From Pirellulales bacterium (GTDB taxonomy: Bacteria > Planctomycetota > Planctomycetia > Pirellulales > Thermoguttaceae), in contig JAFGRD010000131.1 in assembly GCA_016935315.1 (NCBI GenBank), positions 1-58,075 on the forward strand: a stretch of 58,075 bases of DNA, read 5' to 3'. How positions within the stretch are numbered: the stretch's first letter is position 1; each line of letters starts with the position of its first letter. Shown here one piece after another: positions 23,644-36,100 of this stretch. The notes below the pieces were generated by a model that saw nothing but the letters and a program-made list of their open reading frames with translations, had not been told where the DNA came from and searched no databases. The position numbers were made by a program, and so were the translations under genes.

Positions 23644-24474
23644 GTGCCTGAAAACCCCGCCATTGTCGGGCCGTATCGATGCGGCAAGGGCCAGCCGCTA
23701 TTGGTGATTGCCGGTCCTTGCGTCATGGAAGACGAGGCCCTGGTGCTGTCGATCGCCGAGCGCCTCAAGCAGATCGCCACGGAACTGCGGTTGCAGATGG
23801 TGTTCAAGGCCTCCTTCGACAAGGCGAACCGCACCAGTGTGGATGCGTACCGTGGGCCGGGGCTTCGGCGGGGGTTGGACATTCTGCATCAGGTCAAGGA
23901 GGCGACGGGGCTGCCGGTAACGACCGACATTCACGAGCCGCCACAGGCCAGCCCGGTCGCCGAAGTCTGTGAACTGCTGCAGATCCCTGCCTTTCTCGCC
24001 CGACAGACCGATTTGCTTTCCGCGGCTGCCGAGACGGGGCGGGCCGTACACGTCAAGAAGGGTCAATTCCTTGCCCCGTGGGACATGAAGCACGTCGTCG
24101 GGAAACTCGCAGCGGCCGGCTGCCGCCACGTCCTGCTCTGCGAGCGAGGGACGTTCTTCGGCTACGGGCGACTGGTCAACGACATGAGGGCGATTCCGCA
24201 GATGCAAACCCTTGGCGTGCCGGTCGTCTTCGATGCCACCCACAGTGTGCAGGAGCCCGGCGGGCTGGGATCGGCCACGGGCGGCAACCGGGCGATGGTG
24301 GAACCGTTGGCCCGGGCGGCCGTCGCCGTGGGTGCCGACGGCCTCTTTTTTGAAACGCATCCCGTGCCCGAAGAGGCGCTCAGTGACGGGCCGAACATGG
24401 TCCCGCTGGATCAGTTCGCCGGCCTGCTCCGGCGTCTGCTCGCCGTTCGCCATGCCGTGGAGGAATTGCCGTGA
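23644..24474 (+). CDS. kdsA: 3-deoxy-8-phosphooctulonate synthase (KDO-8-P synthase)
   Basis: 276 residues, the normal length. It condenses phosphoenolpyruvate with arabinose-5-phosphate to make KDO-8-phosphate for lipopolysaccharide. Motifs: [89 protein letters not shown]. The Cys in AGPC, instead of Asn as in the E. coli enzyme, points to the metal-dependent class, with His and Glu ligands in DATHS and FFETHP. The start is GTG at 23644. The stop TGA overlaps the GTG start of the next gene. LPS synthesis fits the Gram-negative envelope now accepted for planctomycetes. Confidence 0.95.
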   Translation: MPENPAIVGPYRCGKGQPLLVIAGPCVMEDEALVLSIAERLKQIATELRLQMVFKASFDKANRTSVDAYRGPGLRRGLDILHQVKEATGLPVTTDIHEPPQASPVAEVCELLQIPAFLARQTDLLSAAAETGRAVHVKKGQFLAPWDMKHVVGKLAAAGCRHVLLCERGTFFGYGRLVNDMRAIPQMQTLGVPVVFDATHSVQEPGGLGSATGGNRAMVEPLARAAVAVGADGLFFETHPVPEEALSDGPNMVPLDQFAGLLRRLLAVRHAVEELP

Positions 24475-26426
24475 GAAAGCCCCTCAGGAAGACGAGTCGG
24501 CAGGCCAGACAGGATGGGTGCGCACTCGGCTCGTCGGTCGCGCCGTTTGCCGTGGCGGCCCTGGCATTCCTGCTGCTCGGCGGCGGGGGCGGGTGCCGCG
24601 ATTCCTCGATTGCGCCAAGCCCCCGCGGACGTAACGCAGCGGCAAGCACCGGCCGGCAGCAAGAGGAATTGTTCCGCTACGCGATCGACAACCTCAATCG
24701 CTTGGAGGAATTCAACACGGGCCAAATGGCCCGCGATATCCTCCAGACCCTGGCCGACCTGGTGCAACCGGCCGGGACGTCTTCCGAGCGTCGAGAAGAC
24801 CCCCTATTGTTGACCTGGCCGGAACCGGAGATGCTGCGACAGATCGTCAATCGCCTCCAACAGTGGGGGCAGGCACAGCCGCGGCAATCCGACTGGAAAC
24901 CGGATCCGATGGTGGCCGCTCTGCCTGCCGCGATGGGCCAACTACCGTGGCTGCGCGACGCCGATCAACTGGAGTTCTCGCGCTACGACGGCTTTGCCTT
25001 GCGAGAAGCCGTTTGGATTCGCGGCGTATCCCAGTGGGCCCGTGGCGAAGGGCTGGACGATCTGCAACGCGCCAAGAGCCTTTTCGACTGGACGGTCCGC
25101 AACATCCAACTCGAAGCCGACTCCGCCGAGCGGATCCCGCAGTTGCCTTGGGAAACGGTGCTCTTTGGGCAAGGCACGGCAATCGAACGCGCTTGGGTGT
25201 TCATCCTCCTTGCCAGACAGCAGGGCATCGATGCGGCACTGCTCGCGGTGGCCGACTCAGCCGATGGCAAGCCGTCGCCGCCACGTCCTTGGGCGGTGGC
25301 CGTTCTCCACGAGGGGGAGTTGTACGTGTTCGATTCGGAGTTGGGGCTGCCCATTCCGGCCCCCAGCGGCAACCGGCTTGACGAGGCCGGCCAAGTGGAT
25401 ATCCAACCTGCCACCCTCGCGGAGATCGTGCGCGACCCGAGCCTGCTGCGGCGACTCGACGTGGAGCAGGCAGGCCCGTATCCCATGAAGACCGGCGACG
25501 CCCAGAGGATCGTGGTTCTTCTGGAGGCTTCACCGGCTTACCTGACTTGTCGAATGAAAATGGTGGAAGCACACCTGACGGGCAATCAGAAAATGGTCCT
25601 AACGACCGCCCCCTCGGCACAGGCAGAACGCTTTGGGGCTTGTGCGCACGTCGCCGGCGTGCGGCTATGGATGCGGCCGTTCGACGTAATCGCACAACGA
25701 ATGCAATTGGAGCCGCAACGCATCGGTCGGCAGTTGGTCAAACTGCTGCCGTTTTATGCCGTTACGTCGGCGCCGTTGCGCCGAGGCCGACTGCTACACC
25801 TGAAGGGCCAGTTCACCGGCCCGCAGGGCGCCACCGAGTACTACCAGAACTGTCGGCCGTCGGATCGCAGCCTGCAGCAACACGAGAGCGAGCAACTCGA
25901 GAAGGCCGTGGAAGCCGCTCGCCAGTCGGGAGTGGAGTTGTCGCAAGAGCAGAAAGCGGAGATCTTCAGGGAGGTTCGTCTTGAGACGGTCATGCTCCAT
26001 CAGGCCAAGCAGTATGCGAGCTACTGGCTGGGACTGATTGCCTTTCAACGGCAGAAATACGAGACGGCCGTCGACTATTTCTTCGTGCGGACGCTACAGG
26101 CCTCGCCTCGTGGCCCCTGGGAGCATGGGGCACGGTACAACTTGGCGCGCACCTACGAAAGCTCCGGCCAATCCGCCAAGGCCATCGAGCACTACGTTTC
26201 CGATACGCAATCGCCGGGCTATCACGGCAACGTGCTTCGGGCACGTTGGCTGGAAGCCTTGCGGAAGGGTGACCCAGAGCCACAGGCACCGTCCGATGCG
26301 CCCGCGGGTCCCGCGGAGGTGCCTGAGCCAGCGGTCGAGATGCCGGAACCAACAGCGCCACCGCCCGAACCGGCCATCGAGGTGCCGGAATCGGGGGCGC
26401 CATCTTCGCACGCCCCGGATCAATGA
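24471..26426 (+). CDS. Lipoprotein with transglutaminase-like and TPR-like parts
   Basis: 651 residues, with GTG start overlapping the kdsA stop (translational coupling). A long basic N-region is followed by [16 protein letters not shown], a lipobox, so it is probably a lipoprotein. Residues about 185-330 resemble a transglutaminase-like fold: [35 protein letters not shown] and [20 protein letters not shown]. The usual Cys of that family is not evident (ERAWVF stands in its place), so it may be inactive. Residues about 520-600 look like TPR helices ([40 protein letters not shown]). A Pro/Glu-rich tail ends the protein. The role is unknown. Confidence 0.72.
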   Translation: MRKPLRKTSRQARQDGCALGSSVAPFAVAALAFLLLGGGGGCRDSSIAPSPRGRNAAASTGRQQEELFRYAIDNLNRLEEFNTGQMARDILQTLADLVQPAGTSSERREDPLLLTWPEPEMLRQIVNRLQQWGQAQPRQSDWKPDPMVAALPAAMGQLPWLRDADQLEFSRYDGFALREAVWIRGVSQWARGEGLDDLQRAKSLFDWTVRNIQLEADSAERIPQLPWETVLFGQGTAIERAWVFILLARQQGIDAALLAVADSADGKPSPPRPWAVAVLHEGELYVFDSELGLPIPAPSGNRLDEAGQVDIQPATLAEIVRDPSLLRRLDVEQAGPYPMKTGDAQRIVVLLEASPAYLTCRMKMVEAHLTGNQKMVLTTAPSAQAERFGACAHVAGVRLWMRPFDVIAQRMQLEPQRIGRQLVKLLPFYAVTSAPLRRGRLLHLKGQFTGPQGATEYYQNCRPSDRSLQQHESEQLEKAVEAARQSGVELSQEQKAEIFREVRLETVMLHQAKQYASYWLGLIAFQRQKYETAVDYFFVRTLQASPRGPWEHGARYNLARTYESSGQSAKAIEHYVSDTQSPGYHGNVLRARWLEALRKGDPEPQAPSDAPAGPAEVPEPAVEMPEPTAPPPEPAIEVPESGAPSSHAPDQ

Positions 26427-27019
26427 GTGGAAGGCGACCACTTACGAGACGTAGCTTTCCGAGGGGGCTCTGGTCGGGTCGGTTCTGCCGGGAATAGGGG
26501 GCAGAATCGGTCACATGGGTTTCCGAAACTGCGACGCTTTTCCAGGACGGCCGCGACTTGGGCACCCATGCTTCGGGGTGGCTTACCGGGGTCGCATCAG
26601 ACGCCGATGTCACCGGAACGTCGCGACGGAGCTGGTTGGAGAGTATCGGTTCTGCGGAAAATCCGGGCGCGGTGTCCATGAAAACGCTTGCAATGGCGGC
26701 AGAAACCTGATAGCCTACAGGCTAAGGGCATCTGTACAGCCGCGCAAAATGCCCGGCCTGTGCGCAACGCTTAAGCGTCTGAATAAGAATGCGCACCTCG
26801 CTTCAGTTCGCGCGGCGTCTTGGCGGCGTCGCCAGAGCTTCTATGGCGTCCACGGCGCGGCGGCTGGGTCTGCGGACTGATCGCCGGTCGTCATTCGCAA
26901 GTCTCCGCGATGAAGCGACTTCCGGTTACCGCGTCGGCGGCGGCTATCGGCAGGGTTGGGTATGTCCCCTCCGCGTGATGCAACCTGTCAATCTAGGCAA
27001 CATGCGCGCTGGTTTTTGG
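26427..27019. other. Long leader region before the giant gene
   Basis: Together with the promoter and 5' UTR, 721 bp separate the lipoprotein gene from the giant gene. No conserved gene is recognised. A perfect small palindrome TAGCCT-AC-AGGCTA lies at 26711-26724. The sequence becomes noticeably AT-richer after 27000. Confidence 0.4.
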
Positions 27020-27048
27020 TTGATTTTTGCGTCGCCGTTAGTTCTAAT
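27020..27048 (+). promoter_or_regulatory. Candidate promoter of the giant gene
   Basis: TTGATT (27020-27025), 17-bp spacer, TCTAAT (27043-27048), in a locally AT-rich stretch. It would give a 5' UTR of about 90 bases that includes the small hairpin ATGCG-CCTTTT-CGCAT (around 27074-27089). Confidence 0.45.
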
Positions 27049-27147
27049 CAATGAATATCCGCGCATATCCATAGAATGCGCCTTTTCGCATCGGAACAGA
27101 CTGCCTGCATCGCTTTTGCACGGTAATTGACCAAAGGAGATTGGCCC

Positions 27148-30100
27148 ATGGGGATCTGGAATTCGTTACGCCGTTTCTCGGAAAAACGGGAACATCGGCG
27201 GCGTTCCAACGGCCGCAAATCGGGGAAGAAGGCAACTCAATTCTGCAATCGGGACCTCCGGGTGGAGCAGTTCGAGGACCGAGTGCTCTTGAGCATCAGC
27301 CCGAGCGGGGGCGACGATGACCTGGCCTGGCAGAGCACGCTTGCCCACGCGATTCAGCGGGCAACCGACCTGCAACAGTACAGCGAAGCAAGTCTTGATG
27401 CAACGGACAATTGGGTTGTTGGCCTGGCGAACGGATTCTCGGCAGAGGCGGTGGCCGGAGCCGTGGGGGCCGATGTCCTGGGCAACGCGGCCAACCTGGA
27501 CAACACCACGATTTGGCAGTTCTCCACCGAGGTCGGCTGGGAAGAGGCCGCGGAGAAGCTCGAGGCTACCGGAGGTGTATCGTTCTTCTATCCCCTGGTG
27601 AAGACGCAGCAGCAGGCGAGGCTGATCCCCAACGACCCGCTGTTTGCGACCCAGTGGCACTTGGACAATACGGGCCAGACCGGAGGGACTCTGGGCGAGG
27701 ATCTCAACGCCGTCGACGTGTGGGACACGTACACGGGTAGCGGTGTCGTGATTGGAATCGTCGACGACGGCATCGATCCCAGCCACCCCGATCTCGCCAA
27801 TCAGTATCGCAGCTCGCTGAGCTGGGACTACAACTTCAACGATGCGGATCCGACGCACGACGATCCCCTGGCCCCAGCGTCTTACGACCGGCACGGCACG
27901 GCCATGGCCGGAATCGCGGCGGCGGAACAGAACAACGCGGAGGGTGTTTCCGGCGTCGCGCCGGGGGCCGACATTGCAGCGTTGCGTCTGACGTCGCTGC
28001 CCACGACGGATCAGATGATCGCCAACGCACTGGTGCATGAATACCAGAACATCGATATCTACAGCAACAGTTGGGGGCCGCGCGACGGCGTCGACTGGCT
28101 GGTGGGTCCCGGTCCCTTGACGTTGGCCGCCCTGAGAGACGGAATCGAGAACGGCCGGGGCGAACGAGGAAGCATCTACGTCTGGAGCGGCGGAAACGGC
28201 CGGCAGAGCGGCGACAACGTCAACTACGACGGCTATGCCAACTCCCGATTCACGATTGCCGTCGGCGCGTTGGATCACAACGGCGTGCAATCGCCGTTGT
28301 CGGAACCGGGGGCTCCGCTGCTGATTTCGGCGTATGGCGGCGACGGCACGAGTGGGATTACCACGACCGACCGCACGGGCCCCGCCGGCTACGATCTGAG
28401 CGCCTATGCGACGATTTCCGAAGGCACATCGTCGGCGGCTGCGGCGGTTTCCGGCGTGATTGCGCTGATGTTGGAGGCCAACCCGGAGCTGACCTGGCGC
28501 GACGTACAGCACATTCTGGTGGAGACGGCCGTCCAGAACGATCCCACCGACTCGGATTGGGTCACCAATGCGGCCGGACATCCGGTGAACCACAAGTACG
28601 GTTTCGGAGCAGTCGACGCCGAGGCGGCCGTGGCGCTGGCAGAGACTTGGCAAAACGTCTTGCCGGAACACTCGCTCCAATCCGGCTCGGTTCTGGTCAA
28701 CTCCGCGATTGCCGATGACTCGCCTTTCGGCGCTTCGTCGATGGTCTACTTGCCGATCGGCCTTCAGAGCGTGGAGCACGTGACGGTCACCTTCAGCGCC
28801 GACCACACCCGCCTCGGCGATCTGGAGGTGAAGCTGATCTCTCCCAGCGGGACCGAGTCCGTTTTGGCATTGCAGCACGACGATCCGGGCAATCCCGAGG
28901 GCTACAACGACTGGGTTTTCACTTCAACCCGGAATTGGGGCGAAGAGGCGGAAGGTATCTGGACCCTGGAAGTGACGGACGTGGTTTCCGGGCAAACGGG
29001 AACCTGGAATACCTGGGAGCTGACCGCCTACGGTCCCGTCGACCCGGACGCCGGCCCCCATTTGGTTTCCATTATCCGCAGCGAGGGCGACCTGCTTTCC
29101 GACGGCGACATTCTCGACGTGGCGCCCAGAGAGCTCACGTTGCGGTTCAACGAGGGGCAGATCATCAACCCGTCCAGCTTGGGCGCCATCCAGGTCATAC
29201 GTGCCGGTCTGGACGGGACGTTCGACGACGACGGCGACGGAGTCGTCGAGCCCGGCGAATACGTGAACGTCGAGCTCGGCTACATCGGAATCGGTGAGCG
29301 AACGTACGAAGTCGTATTCCGTTTTCAGGAAACGCTTCCCGACGACTTGTATCAGATCAGCATCGACGGCAATATGCCGGGCGGGCTGACCAACGTGATC
29401 GGCGTTCCTTTCGTGCCCTTCAACGCTGACGGCGCCGATGACAAGGTGCAAGTGGTCAACTTCGAGTTGGACCTGGGCGGCCAGGTGATCGCCGTCGTTC
29501 CGCAACCGGTCAGCCGCGACGCCGCCGGACACCTGACGCAGGCCCGCAATCAGATCGACGTCTATTTCAACAACGACGACCTGGATCTCGCATCGGCCGA
29601 GGACCCGCGGTTCTACCAGCTCCTATGCACGAACGAGACGGCCGAGACGGGCGACGACAACGTCTATTACCCAACCTATGTCCGCTACAGTGCCGCCGAC
29701 GACAAGGCGGAGCTCATCTTCCTGCGGCCTGTCGGTTCCGTGGCGATCCGGCTGGATGGAGAAAACAACGATTTGCTGCTCACCGCGGCGGGACCGGGCG
29801 TTGCCACGGACGAGGTGATCGAAGTCCTTTTCGTGGCCGAGCAAGCCACGGGCAACGAAGCAATTCTCCTGTTCGACGAGTCGGGAAAGACCCTCACGAT
29901 CGACATCGACCCCGCGGCGACGACCGCCCAGACCGTCCTTGCCGCCATTCGCGCTGAAGGAACCTTCAACGTCAAGCTGGACACGACGCAGGATGCGACC
30001 AACGATGGGAGCGGGCTGATCGGCATGCTGGGGCTGGCGGGCCGCACCGGCGTGCCTTTGCCGCTGGACGAACTGGATCCGAAGGGTGAAGACGCGTTCC

Positions 30101-33100
30101 GGTTGCGTATCGGCACCGAGTATGAAGAGGTCGAGACGTCCGTGCTCGAGGCGGTCAGCCAGGTGACCGGGGGCGGCGTGCTCACGGGCGTTGTCCCCGA
30201 GCCGAGCGACACGATCCTGAACGTGTATGACCCGGGTATCGTGACGGACGTTGTCAACGGGTTTGAGGGCAGTGGTTACATCGGCGACAATCCTTACCTG
30301 CCCTCCGATTCCGCCAACGACGTCGATTTGATCCGCATCGAGCTGGCCACCGGTGACTATCTGACCATCGACATCGATACTCCGGATGACGGCCACACGC
30401 TGGACACGATTCTGCGGCTCTTCGACGCCAACGGCATGGAACTGGCCTACAACGATGACTACACCGGGCCGGACGGGCTCTGGTCGTTGGACTCGTACCT
30501 GTCGTTCACGGCGTCGGTCGCGGGTGTCTACTACGTCGGCGTCAGCAGCTTCGGCAACTTCGGTTACGATCCCTACGTCTCGGACAGCGGTTTCGGCGGC
30601 TCGACGGGTTATTACACGATCAAGATCAACATCGGGTCGATGGACGTCGTGCAGAAGCAAGACGCCGGTTCGAGCTTCGCAACAGCGAACGGGGACTTGG
30701 GCGCGTTCGGCCTGGATACCACGGCCCAGAGCAGAATCATTACCGGGGAGAGCATCGAGCCGACCTTCTACGACATGCAATACCTGCTGGAGTGGCCCGG
30801 CGCAGTGGACGAGCCCGGACATCGCGACATGCCCGACGAGTCGTACGGCCGGGCCGGCGACGATCACTATTTCGGCCACAAGTATTGGTTCTGGGACGAC
30901 GGTTTCTGGGAATACAACACGCCGGCGGACGATTACGCCGGCACCGCTGCGCAAGTGCTCCCGTATTGGCTCACGCCGATGACCACGATCCCGTACAACT
31001 TCCGGGACGACTATTACGCCACGAACTACCACAACCTGATCACGGACGTTCAGAAGGATCGTGTCCGCGAGGTTTTTGAGTTGTGGAGCACGTACTTGGG
31101 CATCCAGTTCGTGGAGACCTCGCCGGAACCGGGCGATGCCTTTCCGGGCATCACGATCGCTACGGGCGAGGTGGACGGCTATACCTATGTGAACAGTGTT
31201 ACCGGCTGGTGGCAGGACTCGCAGGGCGTCGACTTCCCGGTGGCGATCATCAGCAATACGCCGACCACACCCACCGGGACCTGGGGGACGTCCGCGTACG
31301 GCAGCGAGTATTTCGCCACGGTCATGGCCGCGATCAATTTCGTCTTGGGGTTCGGCTATGCCGAAGACTTGCCGCCTACCACGGTGATGAATCTGGCGGG
31401 TGTCGGCGGCATCGATCCGGTGTATGGCATCGGGGCCTCCGAGCGGGTGCTGCCGGGCGACAACGACGTCGTCCACGGCGAGCACCTGTACCGGCCCGAC
31501 AGCAACGATATCGACCTGTTCCGGTTTACCGTCGAGACACCGGGGCTCTTCAGCGCGGAGACACTGGCCGAGCGGCTGGAAAGCACGAGCCAACTGGATA
31601 CCGTGCTCACACTATTCCGAGAGTATGTCGACACCAGTAGTGGCGAGGCGGCGGTTGTCCGGGAAGTCGTCGCCCGCAACGACGACTACTACAGCGAAGA
31701 CTCGTATATCGAGCTCCACCTGAAACCGGGCACCTACTACCTGGGTGTCAGTAGCACGGGCAATCACGACTACGATCCGTTGATCGAGAACAGCGGCGTC
31801 GGCGGCACGTCACAAGGCGTCTACGACCTGCGCGTGAATTTCGCGCCCGACATCGAGGACCACTTGATCGACGCCACGTCGACGCTGTTCGACGGCGACG
31901 CCGACGGCGTTCCCGGCGGAGTCTATGACTTCTGGTTCAACGTCCGGGATGAGGCAAACACGCTGTTTGTCGACAAGACCGCCAGCGGCGTCAGCCCGGA
32001 CGGCACGCTGGCCCATCCGTATAGGACGATCTCCTCCGCGTTCGCCGCGGCGGATTCGGGCGACATCGTGCGCATCGTGGGCAACCATTTCGAGAACGAC
32101 GATCCCTCCATTCCGGCCACGTTGCGGGACAACCAAGCGTACGAGATCGGCGAGGATGTTTTTGGGAACGCGTTGCCCGACGGAGAGCGGATGGAGGTTC
32201 CCCAGGGCGTGACCGTGATGATCGACGCCGGGGCGACCTTCAAGCTCCGCCGAGCGAACATCGACGTAGGCAGTTCGGCGGAAGGAATCGACCGCAGCCT
32301 CGGCGCCTTGCAGGTTCTCGGCACGCCGGAGCACAGCGTCTACTTCACTTCCTACCACAACGAGGCAATCGGCACCGACGGCGAGCCCGACCGAGCGACG
32401 GAGCCCAAGAGGGGTGATTGGGGCGGCGTCGTGTTCCGCAACGACCTGGACTATGACGACGGCCGCACGGTATTGCAGGCAGAAGGGATCTTTCTGAATT
32501 ACGTCAACCATGCCGACATCAGCTACGGCGGCGGCCAGGTGACGGTCGACTCGATCCCAGCGCCCTTCAATCCCATCCAAATGATCGAGGCCCAGCCTGC
32601 GGTCTCCTTCAATACCTTCACCAAGAACGCCAACGCGGCGTTGTCGGCCGATCCGAACAGCTTCATCGACATCAAGTTCCAGAACCACTTCGGTGTACCG
32701 ATAGAAGCTGCCCTGAACACTTCCGTGGAGGCCGATAACGACGGAACCGGCCTGGTCGTGCCCTTGGGCAGGGTGGCCACGACGATGCGGGAAGCCGAGA
32801 GCGAATTCGCCTCGGCGAAGCTCTCGCTGCCGGGCAAGAACAACGATTTGACCCTGACCGCCACCTGGCCGGGATTGGTCTTCGACGGCGTGGAAGTCGT
32901 TTTCATCGATCATTCCGGGGCAGGTGATCAGGCCATCGTGTTCTTCGATGCCCTGACCCGCACCTTGACGCTTGCCATCGATCCCGCCGCCACCACGGCA
33001 GCCACGCTGCTAAGCGCAATCAATGCGGAGGGCACCTTCTCCGCCGAGTTGGACGCGACCGCCGATCGGGCCAACGACGGCACCGGATTGCTCACTCCGC

Positions 33101-36100
33101 TGAACGGTGTCGCGGCAACCCTGGGCGGGGGCGGCGGAGGAATCGCCGCGGTCAGGCCGCTCGGCAACCACAACGATTTCATCATCACTCCCACCGTGCC
33201 CGGGGCCGCCTATCAGAACATCGACGTCGTCTTCACACACAACGCGGCAACGGGCAATCAGGCGATCGTGGACTTCGACCCGATTGCCCATACGCTCACC
33301 ATCGACGTCGACCCCACCGCCACCAGGGCCCTGACGGTCGTCTCGCGAATTACGGCTGAGGGAACGTTTACGGCCCAACTGGACCCGTCCCAAGAGCCGG
33401 GTAACGACGGCAGCGGGCTGATCACCGAGTCGGGCACGCTTGCGACAACCAGCGCCGAATGGGCCGTACTCTCGTTGCCAGGCGAGCACAACGATATCGA
33501 GATCTCGACTCCCGGGCTGGAATCCGACGTGGATATCGTCTTTGTGCGCCATCGGGCGAAGGGGGATCGCGCCATGGCCAGCTACGATGAAGCGGCCGGC
33601 GTGCTGACGATGGATATCGATCCGTCGGCCACGACGGCAAAGACCGTCGTGGACGCGATCAGCCAGATGGGCAAGTACACCGCGGATTATGATCGCGTGG
33701 GACCGGACATCCACGGCAACCGGCTGGTCGACAACACGATCAACGGCATCTTTGTGCGCATCGACACGCCCTTCGGGCAGGAGTTGAAACAACTCGAAGT
33801 GCCCGCGCGCTTCGACGACACGGACATCGTTCACGTCATCGGCGAGAACCTGGTGATCAACGGCACACCGGGTGGGCCCGTAAGGGACATCGAGACGGGT
33901 GAGTTGCAGGCCCGGCTGGACGCGCGACTGGCCATCGACCCGGATGTCATCGTCAAGATGGACAGCGCGACCATCGAGGCCGAAATCGGGACGCAACTGA
34001 TTGCCGGAGGGACGGTCGGACATCCGGTGATCTTCACGTCGATTGTGGACGATCGCTTCGGAGCGGCAGGAACGTTCACGACGACCATCGATCCGCTGGG
34101 GGCAGGGCCCACCGGCGGTGATTGGGGTGGCTTGTTTTTCGCTCCGATTTCGCGAGGCAATCTGGATCACGTCCTGATTGCCTATGCCGGCGGACCAACG
34201 ACGATCGAAGGCGGATTCGCTGATTTTAACCCGGTCGAAATCCACCAGGCGTTCGTGCGGATCAGCAACAGCGTCTTCGAATACAACGCCGACGGTAGCG
34301 ATTCGACCGATCGCAACGGGCGGAGCTCGACGGTTCCGGCAACGATCTTTGTCCGCGGCGCCCAGCCGGTCGTTGTGGACAATACCTTGCGCAACAATCA
34401 GGGGCCGGTGATCAGCATTGACGTCAATTCGCTGGATTCACAGACACTCATCGATTGGGGACGGAGCACCGGGGAAATCGGAACCACCGCGCAGTATGCC
34501 AACAACCGCGGCCCGCTGGTCCGCGGCAACCGTTTGGCCAACAATTCGATCAACGGCATGGCGGTCCGCGGCGGTACGCTGACCACCGAGGTGGTATGGG
34601 ACGATACCGACATCGTCCACGTGTTGCGCGACGAAGTCGTCGTGCCGAACCATCACACCTACGGCGGCTTGCGACTACAGAGCAGCCCGTCGGAGAGTCT
34701 GGTGGTCAAGCTGGACGGCCCGAATGCGGGATTCACGGCCACCGGTTCGCCGCAGGAGATCGACGACCGCATCGGCGGGACGGTGCAGGTCATCGGGACG
34801 CCGGGACATCCGGTCGTGTTGACCGCCATGGCCGACGATTCCTACGGCGCCGGCCTCGACCTGTGGGACCAGTTGCAGTGCGACACGAACAACGACGGGA
34901 TGAACAACGACCCGGATCCGACCCAGCGGGGCGCCCAACCCGTGGCGGGCGCATGGCGGAGCGTCAAACTGGACCGCTACAGCAACGACCGAAACGTGGC
35001 GGTGATTCCCGAATTGGAGGAAGCCTCCGATAGCATCGAGGACATGAACGCGAACCCGCAGAGTGCACAATACGTCGGTGACCTGGCACCCGACCAGAAG
35101 TCCGGCGACGACAATCTGCGGCTGGGCTTCGAGATCAACGGATTCATCCGGCTGGACGATGCCCGCGATGTCGACGTCTATGCTTTCAAAGCCGAAGCGG
35201 GAACGGAGGTCTGGCTCGATATCGACCGCTCGACTCATTCCCTGGATACGATCATCGAGTTGATCGACGCCAACGGCAACGTGCTGGCCCGGTCCGACGA
35301 TTCGTACGACGAGCAGAATGGCCTGGTCGATCCCGACGGCTTGGCGCGGACCATGGACTCAGACGTTTGGCTGACCAAGGACTACGAGACCACGAATCCC
35401 CGCGACGCCGGGATGCGGGTCGTGTTGCCCGGGGCCCAGGGCCAGGTGCGGACCTACTACGTGCGGGTGCGCAGCTCGCTGGCGATCGGCCACGTGGGCG
35501 ACGCGTCGGACCTGATGGATCAGGACTGGTTCCGCATCACGAGTGGGGAAACCACCCTGACGTTCGAATTCGACACGGGCCCGGACGTGCGCATGAAACC
35601 CGCCGGCGCCGCGGCCGTTCGCGACGGCGAGACCTTCCTGCTCAGCGACGGGACCAGCACGAAGGTCTTCGAGTTCAACAGTGGCCCGGTGCTGGTCGTC
35701 CGCGAGGACACGCCGGTGGCCGACGGCGATCGGTTCGTGCTCACCGACGACACAGGCGTGAACTTGCCGGTGACTTTCGAGTTCGAGCAGATCGATCCGG
35801 AGTCGCAGCTCGGTGACGGTGTCAAAGACGGCAACGTGGCGATTCCTTTCACCGCGTCGGACACGGTGGGGCGACTGGTAACGCTGATCGTCGAGGCGAT
35901 CAACGGCGCCCGCGATGCGGAACTGCTGACCGTGACCGCGTCCGGTTCCTCGCTCGACGGGACGGAGGGGCGCGTTTCGCTGGTCAACGACTCGGCCGTA
36001 CAACTGCCGAGTTGGGCCACCATCCGGCTCGACGGAGACCACAACGATCTGGAAATCCGTGCCGCAACGCCTGGCCCCGATTTCGAGAACATCGACATCG

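Noticed and set aside
27127-27147. TTG at 27127 as start of the giant gene
   Set aside because: The ribosome site AAAGGAG lies inside this stretch and fits ATG at 27148.
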